This document shows positions 24,934 to 36,372 of a stretch of DNA of 64,000 nt, one piece after another. The notes under the pieces are model-generated. The model worked only from the letters and a program-made list of their open reading frames with translations. It did not search any database and was not told the DNA's origin. The translations under genes were made by a program, and so were the position numbers. Source of the stretch: Diphasiastrum complanatum (taxonomy: Eukaryota > Streptophyta > Lycopodiopsida > Lycopodiales > Lycopodiaceae); the NCBI GenBank assembly GCA_029204225.1, contig CM055102.1:8166587-8230586 (forward strand). Direction: 5' to 3'. Position 1 is the first letter of the stretch, and every line of letters begins with the position of its first letter.

Positions 24934-25571
24934 TGTGAAAGATTTCAGATCCTTAAGATCCAATCTACTTGAATGATCTTTGGTTAGAAAGAGAAATACA
25001 CTAGCAATCTCACCAACGTAGAAAAATCAGCATCTACACACAATTTGAGATGCAAACACTAATAGAACTTGATCAAACTTGAATGAAATGATTATGTACT
25101 ATTGCTATCCATACAAAACCAGCAAGCTACTATATTTCACACGTGTGGATCCAAAAATAACAAATATAGATCATTCTACACATAGAATTGCAAGCAATCA
25201 CCAAGATAGTGCACCAATGGATAGTAGAACCCAAGAGAACCATGTATAAGCATGAAATGAGATAGAGAAGAGAGAAGATAACTCTCTCCACGAGTTACAT
25301 CCTTTTATAGCAGGTCCAAACCCTATTTGGCCACTTGGCTTTCCCACCAAAATGCTAACCCTACTAATTTTGGGTCTAGATTCAATGTACCCAACTTATT
25401 CAAATTGAATCTACTCAAACTCGCATTCTATCTTTCCCACACTTTCAAAAAGTGTTTATTCAAATGAAATTTAGACTAATGAACTTTGAAAAGTCTAAAA
25501 CAAGTTTTGGCCTCAATATGCCAAATATGAAAATACTGTAAAATGTGATGAAACTAATTAAATCTTTCACA
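24934..25571 (-). repeat. 5' LTR of the 20.1-25.6 kb copia
   Basis: 638 bases, next to the primer binding site. Same termini as the left copy. Confidence 0.95.
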
Positions 25572-26500
25572 AAACCTTCACCAAATTGAATGCCATAAAC
25601 TCGATCACGGTTGCAGGGGTAGGGTGACCTCGTGGAGTTGAGGGACAACAAGTGAAATCTTGAAAAAAAGTTAAAATTTTTCCAAGAATAGCCAGAAGAA
25701 CCCTACATATCAAAAAAAAAAAATCTTCGTCTGTTTGGTTCTATTCGAGCAACCAACCAAACAACAAAGGGAGAAAAATCTCATGTGTAGATATCCAGTT
25801 GGTAAGTATTCTTTCTCTTTTACATTTGGCTTTGCAACAGATCTCAACAATGTTTTAGAAGTACAGAGCAACCTTGGTCAATAAAACAAAACAATCGGAG
25901 ACAAGCTTTCACTCTATAGTGCCATGGTTAATGCGAATTTTCTTAGTTCCCAACCTACTACTCAATGTCTCAAACTCTAACATTAACAATAATAATTATC
26001 CATGCTTTTATTAAAAATGATGGGAAAACCCAGGATCAAACAAGAAGATTAAAGTATTTAAAATAATACCGTAAACGGCAAAAATGAATTAAACTATCTA
26101 AAAGCTAAGTAAAACTTAGAATAGTTAGCTAATTACTTAAAACTAACTGCCCGATGTAAATAAATAGTAAACTAATGACTCAAAACAAACTGCCTGATGT
26201 AAATCACTAACTAAAATAGATCCAGTAATAGGTAATGCATGAAGCTTTGAAGCAGCCGCTCCTGCAAACTGAGCCCATCGAAGAATTGAAATTGTCTGTG
26301 AATGTTGTAATGCTATAGAAATACGCTAACGATAGAAAGAAACAATGATGGAAGGTAAAGTAATGCTTTGTCGTTGGCGTTTCACCATAAGCTCCGCACA
26401 TAAAGATAAAAAACCACTAAATTTCTTGTGAAAACAACCATAAGTTTAAAAGGCAAAGGGGATGAAATCTTCACTGGGTGCACGATCATTATAATCTCGT
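25572..26500. other. Unassigned sequence right of the copia element
   Basis: No domain recognised. It probably continues the sequence interrupted at 20142. The part near 26200-26400 may be the 3' tail of the non-LTR relic to its right. Confidence 0.3.
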
Positions 26501-28690
26501 TCCTTTTCTTGTGCTGCTTGAGATGCAGCGGCCCCTTGCGTGGTGGAAGAACGACGAAGGAGGTCCTGACGAGAGGGATCAACAATTACAACAACTCCAG
26601 AGTACGAATTCCATCATGCGAGAGAACAAGATCAATTCATTGTCAGTTAGATTCAACGAAGGCCATGGTAAAATGTGTGTCTGTTCTCGAACAACATGAA
26701 AGCCACTATCATGAGCAATAACAGCAAGGGCATCACGAATGGAATCATGTGAAACAATACGTTCTCCACCTGAGGGGCATCGCATAAGATGAGTATCCAA
26801 GGAATCCAACACATGCCTACATGAACACTTAGAGATACCAATTATTATTGGATGTGGAAGTCCCAATCTGGTTCGAAGTGTAGTTATAAACAAGTCATTG
26901 CTGATATGCAAAAGTGGAAGAACTGGACGTGCACAGGCCAAGCCCCTGCACCTGGACCAGCACAAGAAAGAAAAAGAGCTCAAACTGCATCAAAAGGTGA
27001 CTCTTTGATAAGTTGACCGAAGGAATAATAGTGAAGATGCTCCATAATAGTATTCAAAAAAACCCGTTGTTGATTTGTCACCAAAGATTCGAAGGGAGGC
27101 ACAAAAGGCTGTACAAGTGGTGGAAGTAAATCTTGAGCAGTGCGTAGAGCTTGTTGAAAAGCAAAATTGCCAGTCTCCACATGAGCCACCGTATCAAGAA
27201 GAAGAGGCTGGCTACCAAGAAACCTGGAGACTAGTGCAGAGGCAACAAGAGCCCAACTTTCGAGAAAAGCAGTTGGTGCAATGCAAGCAGTAGAAACTAG
27301 GCCAACACCACCAGAGGAGGCAGGAAGAGAATTTGCCGCTTAGAAAACTGACCTTCACAAGTGTCAAAGATTCCTGGCCCCAAAAGATGACCAAATACGC
27401 CTAGTAAAATATCATCGAAATCTCAAAGTAAGGATATTATATCAGTTGAAGGAGATACACAATGTAGAAGATAGCTAGGATGTTGAGCAAAGCACTGAGT
27501 GAGAATTCCAAATGCAACTTGAGAATTTCCAAGCTTTGGCAACAAATCAGAATGTCGAGCAAATCCATCCAGAGCTTCCCGCATAAATGAATTGACATAC
27601 CCACAAGAACCAATGGGAACACCCAATGTCTTAATCCCAAGCTGAGGAGTAATGAAACCTTCAGATAAGAGAAATATCTGCTGGAAGGCCTTTTGGGCAC
27701 CAAGCAACGCACTTATCCTTGTTCACTGTAAGCCCAATAGAAGAAAGTTGAGCTGAGAAATGCAAAAAGTAAGGACGACTTCACTTGCAGGCCCAATATG
27801 AGTATCATCCGCAATAGAGGGGAATAGACATGACGAAAAAGTTGAACCTATAGATGCAATGCGCGACAATGTGCCAAAGCAAAGAGAGGACCACCCAAAG
27901 GATCCCCTTGTTGAGTTCCTTCAGCAGAAGAAATATCGGTAAGATCACCAGCACGAGAAGCATGACTAAAGTATAAAGGTGAACTTTTTGAATAAAAGCT
28001 CTGCACAAAAGGAATGAGCATGGCAAGTGTATCATGAGCACCACGAAGTTCTTGAAAGATAGCCACCCGAGAAACTGAGTTAAAAGCATTAGCAACATCA
28101 ACTTGCAATACTACCCAGGCAGGATGAATATCCAAAATAGTGCGTAAAGCATGAATGACTGTCTCACAACCGCCAGGAGTAGCACACCCAAATTGAAATG
28201 GAAAAAGATGAGCATGAAATGCTTCTCGAAACTGGAAACAAAGTGACCTTGCCACCAACTTGTATATACATTCCCCCACTGCCATTGGATGCACACCACT
28301 AGAAGCTTTATCCAATGCTAAAAGATGAGCAACACCTAAAAACTGAGCAACTGAAGATGGGATTTGCCAGATGCATTGAAAGAGCAGACCTTGAAGAGAA
28401 GATCAAAGCCACTAGCAGAATCTTCTGGTGAAAAACAATCATGTAGATGTTCAAAAACCATTCCTGAAGGTCCACTAGTTGAGAGGTGAGCAGTACACAG
28501 AAAAGCTTTCATAAAATAAGCTCCTACAAGTTGAAGATTAGAGACAGGCTGAAAGTCTTCCAAAAATAAAGGAAGAGTATCACTAGCATGGGGATGTTGT
28601 TGTTCCAATGCCTAAATAGTTGTAGAAGAAGGTGTTGCTGAAATTGATGGAACAAGAGCGTGTGCAGCCTGAGAAAATTCACCAACTAAC
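26500..28690 (-). pseudogene. Non-LTR type reverse transcriptase, degenerate
   Basis: On the minus strand, blocks of one reverse transcriptase can be followed through several frames: SGPSGMVFEHLHD (about 28460), a palm start with GVHPMAVGECIYKLVARSL (about 28270-28300), FQFGCATPGGCETVIHALR, VVLQVDVANAFNSVSR (first catalytic Asp), EGTQQGDPLGGPLFAL, and IADDTHIGPASEV near 27785-27815 (second and third Asp). Then follow KCVAWCP, TLGVPIGSCGYV, and a C-terminal region with RLGLPHP and CSCRHVLDSLDTHLMRCPSGGE (about 26780-26900). Frames change at least four times and stops are present. The order and motifs fit LINE-like non-LTR elements of a type I recall mainly from non-flowering plants and algae, not the common plant L1. 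It is dead. Confidence 0.8.
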
Positions 28691-29105
28691 CACTAGTTGA
28701 ATGATTTCAGTGCGTAAAAAGTGGTCATGCCTTGTAAATTTAGGACTACTTGCAACTTAGCAATTATATAAGGTTTTGCAATATGTGGAACAATGCATCT
28801 TGGGTTCCAAGGGGAGCTTCAACAATATGTACAACAATGGAGTAAAATATATTTCATCCTCATTTGTATTCTTAAACGGTAAATACATTAAGATGCACTT
28901 TATAGATTCATGTTTCAGTCCTTTAGGACTCTATGCTCATTGTAGAGAATTTTCTCATCAATCACTCTTCAGACTTTAAAAAGAAACCAAACAATCATTT
29001 TCTAGCAAGTTTTGAGAAGTTAGAAAATATCATTTAAAAGAGGAAATGATAGAACTATGATTCCCTTTATACCATACCAATTTTTAGAATCTCCATTAGT
29101 CGAGT
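28691..29105. other. Unassigned sequence
   Basis: Short open frames only. No recognisable motif. Confidence 0.3.
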
Positions 29106-29342
29106 GATGTGCAGTTTGTTTCTAGTATTATGCACAGTTTTAATCTAATGACATCACACATATTATGTTTACAAGAAACACAGACTCATCATTATTATGT
29201 TTCAACAACCTTCGAAGCCAATGACAATTATGCCTTTACAAGATCAACATATTGTATCGTAAAACTGAACACATTTAGTTATTTAATACATTACACACCA
29301 AAATTATTCATACTACATTTACTTAACTATTCTATGAAATAG
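29106..29342 (+). pseudogene. Possible endonuclease-domain relic of a non-LTR element
   Basis: A short frame contains SHILCLQETQTHHYY, which resembles the catalytic-Glu block (DILCLQETK) of apurinic-endonuclease domains in LINEs, followed by FEANDNYAFTR. Nothing else of the element is visible and its strand is opposite to the reverse transcriptase relic on its left. The assignment rests on one motif. Confidence 0.3.
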
Positions 29343-29399
29343 GACCATAATTGAGCAAGAAAATAGATTGTAAAGTTGCATTTATTGTGTCTGTCGAAA

Positions 29400-30700
29400 A
29401 ATCGTGGGAACGTGTGGGATACTATGATATCGGATTAGTAGAACTCTGATTATAACAACAGCTCGGATGTCATGTCGGAAAATCGGAGGATCGATGGATA
29501 GTGGAAAAAACAACGTCTGATATCCGTGTGATAGTAGCGGAAGATTGATATTTGATAGTGTGTGTGTTGATCAGAAGTGTGGCAGTTATCAGCACTGATA
29601 AAGATGAATTAAACAGTAGCTATGCTCAATAGAACAAAACAGTAGTGAGATGAATTAAACAGAGCATGAAGCAGCACGAGAGAGTTGGCGCAAGTATTGC
29701 TTCAGCTGATAATTGTTGATGTCTATTATGTCTTCTACTAATTACATAGCAACTTAGTTACTTAACTAGAATACAGCCTACTGGAGACGCCATACATTGA
29801 TGATTGCATGTCAGTGCTCAGTGCATTGGGAGCATAAAATCTAATTACTTGATTTACTACAGCCGTTATGCATTTAGATGGCCGTCTTATCTTAGTTGTA
29901 AGTGTATGTATAAGCCAGGTGGACTGCCAGATATGTACTTGAAGTCATCTGTTAGTTCTTTGATCAATTATTCTCCTGATCGACAAGTCGGGCACCTCGA
30001 TGTGTCTGGTACCACGATATGTCGGGCACTTCAATGTTTCTGGTGCCTCGATATGTCGGGCACTTCGGACACTTCGATGTGTCGGTTACCTCGATGTGCC
30101 AGGAGTTTTGATAGAGGTTAACGTTGAATATATACATATATACATGGTGAAGTCGAAGACGCATCACCTTCTTGATGTCCCTTTGGCTAGTAGTATAACC
30201 TTCATCTTGAATTTCCAGAGATGGTAATTATCTCCATCGAGTTTGTCAATCAGAGATGAACTAGATGATGGATGAATGAGATCGTTGGTAGAAACAACGA
30301 TTGTCGAAATGTTGTTGGCTATGCGTTTGCTAGAGAGACGTCTTGGTAGAAACAAGACTGATAATCCACAATAGAAATGCAGATTACTGAAATGCCCACT
30401 CTGATACCATGTCATAAAATGTGGGGATGACTGGTAGCGAAAGCTTAAGCGTAGGCATGTAGGAACGGAAACGCAATAGTTAGCTGCAGAAATATTCAAG
30501 ATGAATCATTCATACAAAATTGCGCAAATGAACAATACAGTAGTGAGACAAAAATTGCACTCTGATTAATATCAACAACGAATACAATGGCTTGAACTGA
30601 TAACTTCAGCTTGTTGAGCATGATAACACTGGCTACAGAAGAACTCTGGTTATAATGTTAAAAAAACTTATATTGCTTGATTCAGCTAGTAATATATATC
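29400..30700 (-). pseudogene. Copia relic: LTR, primer binding site and gag start
   Basis: The complement of a primer binding site (ACTCTGATACCA, 30398-30409) is followed on the plus strand by TGTCATAAAATG at 30410, an LTR-like start. To its left on the minus strand lies a gag N-terminus with SLIDKLDGDNYHLWKFKMK (about 30200-30260). Sequence at 29440-29760 shares scattered blocks with 30410-30700 (for example ACAGTAGTGAGA and ATTGCTT...CAGCT), so it may be the diverged other LTR. Nearly all pol is missing. Confidence 0.5.
29985..30112. repeat. Short minisatellite, TGTCGGGCACTTCGATG-like unit
   Basis: The unit, about 21-27 bases around TGTCGGGCACTTCGATG and TCTGGT(G/A)CC, recurs about five times with variation. 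Confidence 0.7.
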
Positions 30701-30834
30701 TACAAGTGTCTTGAAAAATATCTTACAAGCATTGAATGCCATTTATGCCAGTCTTTGTACATGTACAAAGTGGGTAACCGCCCTTGGGATATATTAGCGG
30801 TCCAGCTATTTTTAGAGTTGATGATAATTTGGCG

Positions 30835-31085
30835 ACGTCGGTCTGCCACTGTTGGAAAAATCCAAAAAATGCGAAGGTGCCCTTGAACAGAGAAAGCATG
30901 TAAATCTTGAAGGTGCAAAAATCCCGAAGGTATCTTTAAAGCGAAGGCAAAGAAATGCGAAAAACCTGACAGTGCCTTTAAAATGGATTTTGGTCACAGT
31001 GTCGTATTTTTTTTAAGGTGCAAAAATTCAAAAAAGCCAATAGTGCCTTTAAAATGAATTTCGATCACAGTGTCGCTTTTTCCCG
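30835..31085. repeat. Degenerate tandem repeat, period about 70 bases
   Basis: AGTGCCTTTAAAATG followed by (G)ATCACAGTGTCG occurs near 30971 and 31041. Weaker copies with GAAGGTGC lie to the left. Confidence 0.65.
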
Positions 31086-31116
31086 ACAAATGGGTGGTAG
31101 CTAAAAAGGGCTATGT

Positions 31117-31262
31117 CTTGAGGGGGAGTGTTAGAAAGTGTCAAGGCTATAGCCATTACACAACACTCTAGGAACACAAATGGACAGGTAGCTCAATGGT
31201 AGAGCACCCCACGGGAATGGGGGAGGTCCTAGGTTCCAACCACACACACCAAGTGTAAAAAA
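31117..31262 (+). repeat. tRNA-like repeat module, copy 1
   Basis: This 146-base segment is repeated at 41082-41229. It begins CTTGAGGGGGAGTGTTAGAA, looking like a polypurine tract followed by an LTR start (TGTTAGAAAGTG). Inside is a tRNA-like part with a perfect box A (TAGCTCAATGG, 31189-31199), an anticodon-like stem CACCCC/GGGGG and a damaged box B (GGTTCCAACC, 31232-31241). The acceptor and T stems do not pair, so it is not a functional tRNA gene. It is a tRNA-derived SINE or an LTR that carries a polymerase III promoter. Confidence 0.6.
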
Positions 31263-31544
31263 ATTTCATAGAAAGGAGTCAGAGAGGAGTACTTTGTCAA
31301 TGATAAGACAAAGTTTATCCCTCATAAACTCATTCCTTGAAAAGCATCCACTAGAATTCCTACTTCTTTTAGGAAAGTCTCATGTTTGTTACAACAGTAC
31401 ATAGCAACAATGACTTGAGAAATGATTATCTTGTATGAATTATAGATTGGTCTATTCGAAGCCATATGTGGATACTGTAAAAGAGAAAGGGCAACTCCCT
31501 TCTTTTATCAAATTTTGAGAGGTGCGTCAAATTAGTCATCGAGT

Positions 31545-33346
31545 TTTGAGTCATCTCCCATTCAAGCGACGAATCTGAAGAAGAAAAATTTGAGAGGCAA
31601 CCTGCTGCCACAGTTTCTATAAACCAAGATGGTTCCGGACCGAGTAGAGCAGACAAAGGCAAAGGCATTGCTATCCCAGGAGGATCTCCTAGAAGGTTGA
31701 CAAGACCACGAAGAGCGCCAACAAGATATGTGCCAGGCAGTTCAGCTTCCATATCAGAAGACTTCTGTGGATTCAGTGGCGAACAACAGACTTTCGAGAA
31801 AGCGATTAAAAGTCCAGAAAAGGGCAGATGGATCCAAGTCATGAACGAAGAGATGGAGTCCATGAGGAAGAACCAGGTATAGACGTTGGAGCCATTACCA
31901 CATAAGCTCAAGACTGTCAAATGCAAATGGGTCTTCAAGCTCAAATACAGACCAGATGAAAATGTGATGAAATGCAAGACAAGATTGGTAGCGAAAGGTT
32001 TGGTATTGACTACTCTGAAACCTTCTCTCATATCGTCAAACATTCATCCCTACATCTGTTATTTGCATATGCAGTAGCTTGTGACCTCAGGATCCACATT
32101 GTGGACGGGAAGACAACCTTCTTGCATGGCGAACTAGACGAAGAGGTCTATATGGATCAACCCCCAGGATATGGCTCGAGTTCACTTCCTAACTATGCAT
32201 GCAGAATGCATAGAAGTATCTACAGTCTGAAACAATCAGCCAGACAATGGTACAAGAAGAAAGATCAAGTCCTAAAATCATTGGGATTTAAGCCTCTGTT
32301 GGTTGATTCCAATGTATATGTTAGAGTTACAGATGGGCAGATCATCATCATGGCTGTATATGTGGACGACACTTTGATACTTTGCAGGAGTGAGCAGCTA
32401 ATTGCTGAAGTGCAGACAGACATCTCAAAAAATTTCGAGATCCTGGATCTGGGAGAAGCCAGGTGTTACCTAGGCTTGCAAATTGAAATGGACTATGAGG
32501 GAGGTAAGCTATACCTTCACCGGTCCAGATACAACCAGAAGATCCTAGAGGACTTTGGGATGCTGAACTACAAAGGAGCGAACACTCCAATGCTTGCAGG
32601 GACGATGTTGACAATTGATGACTGTCCGAAGAATGAGGAAGAGAGAGAACAAATGCAGCTCACACCTTACAGGAAGCTGACAGGATCACTGATGTACCTT
32701 GTAGACAACATATGTCCTGATATTGCTTATGCATTATTCAGGATGAGCCAATTCTACACGAATCTAGTCTCGACACATTGGAAGATTGCAAAACGCATTG
32801 TGCAATATCTTGAATTAACGAGAGATTATGGTTTGTGCTATTGTCATGATGCAGGTTTCAGGATGCTCTCCTACAGTGATGCTAGCTGGGCATCTCTCAA
32901 GGACGACTGTAAATGCGTCTTAGGAGGATGCACCATCGCATCAGGAGTAGTAGTTCTCTAGGTCAACAAGAAGCAGACCGTTGTAGCCCAGTCATCCTGC
33001 GAAGCAGACTACGTTACAGTAGCAAAGATGGCCAACGAGATAATCTGGCTAAGACAGTTCCTGGACGAATTGGGCGAAACAAGGAATGAGTCTCTGGTCT
33101 TGTAGATGGACAACACCTCTGCAATACACCTGACGAAAGATCCCGTGTTCCATTTCGAAACGAAACACATTGCGATCAAGTACCACTTGATCAGGGATCT
33201 AATTGAAAAGAGGATGTTGCAGACCACCTTCATCGGAATGAAAGACATGGTTGTTGACATCTTCACCAAAACCCTGGACAAAGGACTCTTTGAGAGACAG
33301 AGGAGCAGTCTCGGGATTGTAAATCTATCATGCTTTAAGAGGGAGC
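31545..33346 (+). pseudogene. Copia pol fragment: reverse transcriptase and RNase H
   Basis: The frame starts in the acidic linker after integrase (HSSDESEEEKFERQ, about 31549) and runs through RRAPTRYVPG, the reverse transcriptase with VYVDDTLILC (about 32360) and LGEARCYLGLQIE, and RNase H with YSDASWAS, SSCEADYVTV, MDNTSAIHLTKD and DIFTKTLDKG. Stops occur at 31878-31880, 32959-32961 (a TGG position) and 33103-33105 (a CAG position), with a frameshift near 32000. The N-terminal half of the element is missing. It belongs to the same family as the element at 14266-18271. Confidence 0.92.
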
Positions 33347-33650
33347 TGAAGAAACAAAATGTTTCTGTTCACAAAGCCTTGCTAGCTTTCAACCCTCCGC
33401 CCGACACGAAAACACCAAGACGAATGGTTCGCGAACACGAAAGTCAAAGGAGACGAACACGAACGGTTTGCCAACACGAAAGATTCACAAATGAGAATCT
33501 TTTGCAGTTAGGCACGAGAATCTTTTGCAATCCACGCAATTCGCAACAAATTCTTCTCGTTCGTGTTCGTCATTTATTCTTCCTCCTCTCTCCCAACAGA
33601 CATGTCAATAAAAACTGGCAAGGTATGAGTTGTTAATAAAGATATTCTAA
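33347..33650 (+). repeat. 3' LTR (truncated) of the same copia family as 14.3-18.3 kb
   Basis: After the purine tract AAGAGGGAGC the sequence TGAAGAAACAAAATGTTTC matches the LTR start of the 14266-18271 element. It continues with GCCTTGCTAGCTTTCAACCC and the internal GTTCGCGAACACGAAAG repeats. Homology fades after about 33575. Confidence 0.8.
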
Positions 33651-33721
33651 ATGAAAATAGAAATTTATACTTGGAATGCTGCCAACCACCATATGTGATT
33701 TTCCGATTGAACACTGAATGT

Positions 33722-34735
33722 TCAATCATTTCTATCTAAAATTTTGTTCATCAAAGTGACACTCACTCGTTTCAACTTCTGGCCCTTGATGATTTCAGAT
33801 TCATCCAATTTTATTACAATAATGATCTTTCCATTTGCTTGATGTTCGTCTAGTTTATAGAATCGAATAATGTATTTTAGAACATTTTCAATATCAAGGA
33901 AAATATTATTGCAATCGTTGTAATTGAGCTCACCATATTCTGATTTGTATAATTTAGTTATATGAAGTGGTTGGCCAACTACTTTGAACATTCTGTCATT
34001 ATAGAAAATTCTAGCTAATCTTACCCGATATGGATGCGGAAGATAAATTTTCTTCACCATCACTTGGGAAAAAGCTTCTTTAACTATTCTAAAAAAAGTA
34101 GAATAAGCAATTCTGCTAATTCCAGATACATCAAATGCACCTTGTATCACATTCGCATCCAAGTATGATTGAACCTTAATCAAAACAGTCTCTACAATTT
34201 TATTTTTCATTTTTTCAAACCGAGCATTTTTTATCATTTTCTTTGCTGACTTTCTTGGTAAAACATGACTTAAAGATGATCCAATGCATGAACGATCCGT
34301 TAAATAGTTCTTTTCCACCAAACATGATCTGCAACAAACATATGAAACTCAAATTATATTTAATAAATAAATAATCAATGTTATTAAGTACAAATCAAAC
34401 TTAAATGACATATACAAATCAAATAAATAGTTTATATCACAACATACTCGAATGCTCGACTTCTTTTTTTCTGATTGCCGCTATGTGTAGATAAGTCATC
34501 GATATTCTTTTTTTCTGATTGCCACTATGTGTAGATAAGTCATCAATATTCTTTCTTTTCCTCTTCATCATTGCCTTATTGATAATGTTTATATCAACAG
34601 TAGATTTTAAACTCTCAGATCGCAACTTTTCCATGGATTCTAACATATCCCACAAAGATGTCTTTGATGGAGGTTGCATAATCTTTCTTCCTTGTACCCA
34701 AGGATTGGTGTACATAGCAAATGGATCCAACAATA
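33722..34735 (-). CDS. Unrecognised protein, two putative exons, fused in frame to copia integrase
   Basis: The right part (34437-34735) carries on the copia integrase frame but its translation is unlike copia: NPWVQGRKIMQPPSKTSLWD, ESMEKLRSESLKS and a basic KRKRKN that could be a nuclear signal. A 44-base tandem duplication lies within it (34464-34553). The left part (33722-34328) is an uninterrupted 200-codon frame without ATG at its start, preceded by a good acceptor (TTTGTTGCAG, 34338-34329). Splicing from a GT at 34443 would keep phase. The left part has SAKKMIKNARFEKMKNKIV, LPHPYRVRLARIFYNDRMFK and KLDESEIIKGQKLKRVSVTL. I know no family with these motifs. It may be part of a host gene broken by copia insertion, or of another transposon. 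The lack of stops is notable among so many dead elements. Confidence 0.4.
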
Positions 34736-35760
34736 TCTTGAGATCATTGAGATTGGTCTTCTCTCCAAATAGAGCTTCATGTGGTGGGATTTCTCCAATG
34801 GCTTGGTTGAGCAATCTATTGCATAAGGAATTAGCACATGTGATTGTCTCACCCCAAAATGGTTTGGGTAGAGAAGCTTCTAGCCTTAAGGCCTTAGCAC
34901 ACTCACACAAAGATCTATTTTTCCTCTCAACCACTCCATTTTGTTGAGGGGTATATGGACATGACAACTCCTTCTTAATATCATTAGTACTACAAAACTC
35001 AATCAGCTTATTGGAGATATTCACCTCCATTATTACTTCTTAATACCTTGATCTTGGTACTAAGTTGATTTTCTACAAGAGTTTTGAACTTTACAAAAGA
35101 ATCATACACCATAGATTTACTAGACAAGAGTTAAATCCAACATTATCTAGAATAGTCATCAATGAGGATTACATAGTAATTGGCACCACCATTAGATTCT
35201 TGTGAGAAACTATGAACATCTGAATGGATGATCTCAAGAGGAGTGCTAAATCTTGATGTAGATCTAGAGAAAGGTAGCTTATGAGTCTTTGAGAGGCTAC
35301 AAGCCTCACAAATCTTTCCACACTTTGACAAATGCTTGGAGAGGTCAAGTGCAAGCTCCTTTGCACACATTGTTTCCATAGCTTTGAAGTTGGGGTGGCC
35401 CAACCTTTTGTGCCATAGCTCCATCTTTGAGATCTCCACCTTTGCCAAATTCACACTCTCCATTGCAACATTAGCATCAAGCTTAAACAATCTACCTTGT
35501 TTAAAACCTTTCACTATACATTCATCATTTCTAAGGATGGAACAAACTCCATGCTTAAATTGTACATCAAGGCCATTATCCATTAATTGGCCAACACTTA
35601 ACAAATTCTTGGTAAACTTAGAAACAAAAAGGACATTTTCAAGATTCATCCTTTTGGATGATCCATCATACAATGGAGGAATGGTTCCAATACCACTTAT
35701 CCTACACTCTTGATGATTAGCTGTAAAGATAGAACTTTTTACATCATTATAAGAGAGTAA
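34733..35760 (-). pseudogene. Older copia element: GAG-pre and integrase (left portion of split element)
   Basis: Minus-strand frames show SGIGTIPPLYDGSSKR, VLFVSKFTKNLLSVGQLMD, HKRLGHPNFKAME, CEACSLSKTHKLPFSRS, HSDVHSFS and, in another frame, PYTPQQNGVVERKNRS and SLPKPFWGE. The catalytic Glu is kept. Frameshifts occur near 35030-35140. The right end at 35760 is the insertion site of a younger copia. The missing upstream protease part lies beyond it at 41017-41090. The left end at about 34733 passes straight into unrelated coding sequence. Confidence 0.88.
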
Positions 35761-36372
35761 TGTTGAAATATTGGAAAAATCTATCTAATGTTGTAAGTAG
35801 GGGTCCTAAAAATGCCAAAGATGAATTGAGCTCTTTTGGCTTAGTAAAGACTCATCTTAGAATAAAATATTCAAGGTACGTAGAAGTAGAAACTCGAGCT
35901 ACCATAGGAATTGCCATTGTACTTTGCATGCCACATTTAATGCATGAAACTACTAGGTGGCACAATTAGACATATTGAGGTGGCTTGAATAAGTCTAGAT
36001 AGCTTGAGAGGTGGATTCATAACTCCAATTCAACTCAAAGTAGGAGGAGAGTCCATGGATCTATATATATGTGATGTACTCTCATTGAGAGGATGATGAT
36101 TTTTGTGTGTAATGCAAATTTGGAGACTAAGCTCTTTGTGCCCTCTCTCTCTACTCGAGTTTGTACATTCATATTCTCTCTCTAGCCAAGTTGAAGCATT
36201 TATTCTACTTAGTTTCATATTTTGTTGATAGATCTTTCTTGTAACACAATAATATTTCTTGTATGATCAGCTTTTCTATTGTCAATCAATGCTAGTTTGA
36301 TCTTTATGGTATTATTGGGCTTAGGAGGTCAAAAGTACATGTACAGGGCATCCCACACGTGTGAATTTTACA
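35761..36372 (+). repeat. 5' LTR of the nested copia
   Basis: 612 bases, starting TGTTGAAATA and ending TTTTACA. A primer binding site follows directly. Confidence 0.93.

Larger units (their letters stand above)
20143..25571 (-). mobile_element. Ty1/copia element, nearly full length
   Basis: LTRs at 20143-20790 and 24934-25571 begin TGTGAAAGAT and end ATCTTTCACA, an exact inverted terminal pair. The complement of TGGTATCAGAGC lies at 24922-24933, directly against the right LTR. The purine tract GAAGAGGGAG precedes the left LTR on the minus strand. Flanking AAAC (20139-20142) and AAAC (25572-25575) give four matching bases of target duplication. Gag, zinc knuckle, protease, integrase, reverse transcriptase and RNase H follow in copia order. 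The frame has an in-frame TAA between gag and the knuckle, two stops at the start of reverse transcriptase, and a deletion of roughly 600 bases between the YVDD region and RNase H. It is not autonomous. Confidence 0.95.

Noticed and set aside
31189-31241. Functional tRNA gene
   Set aside because: Box A is good but the acceptor and T stems do not pair and the segment is repeated with LTR-like flanks; treated as a tRNA-like repeat.
31426-32043. 205-codon minus-strand frame
   Set aside because: It is the antisense shadow of a copia reverse transcriptase on the plus strand.
33722-34321. Standard start codon at the right end of the 200-codon frame
   Set aside because: The first codon there is TTG; an upstream splice acceptor explains the open frame better, so no start was placed.
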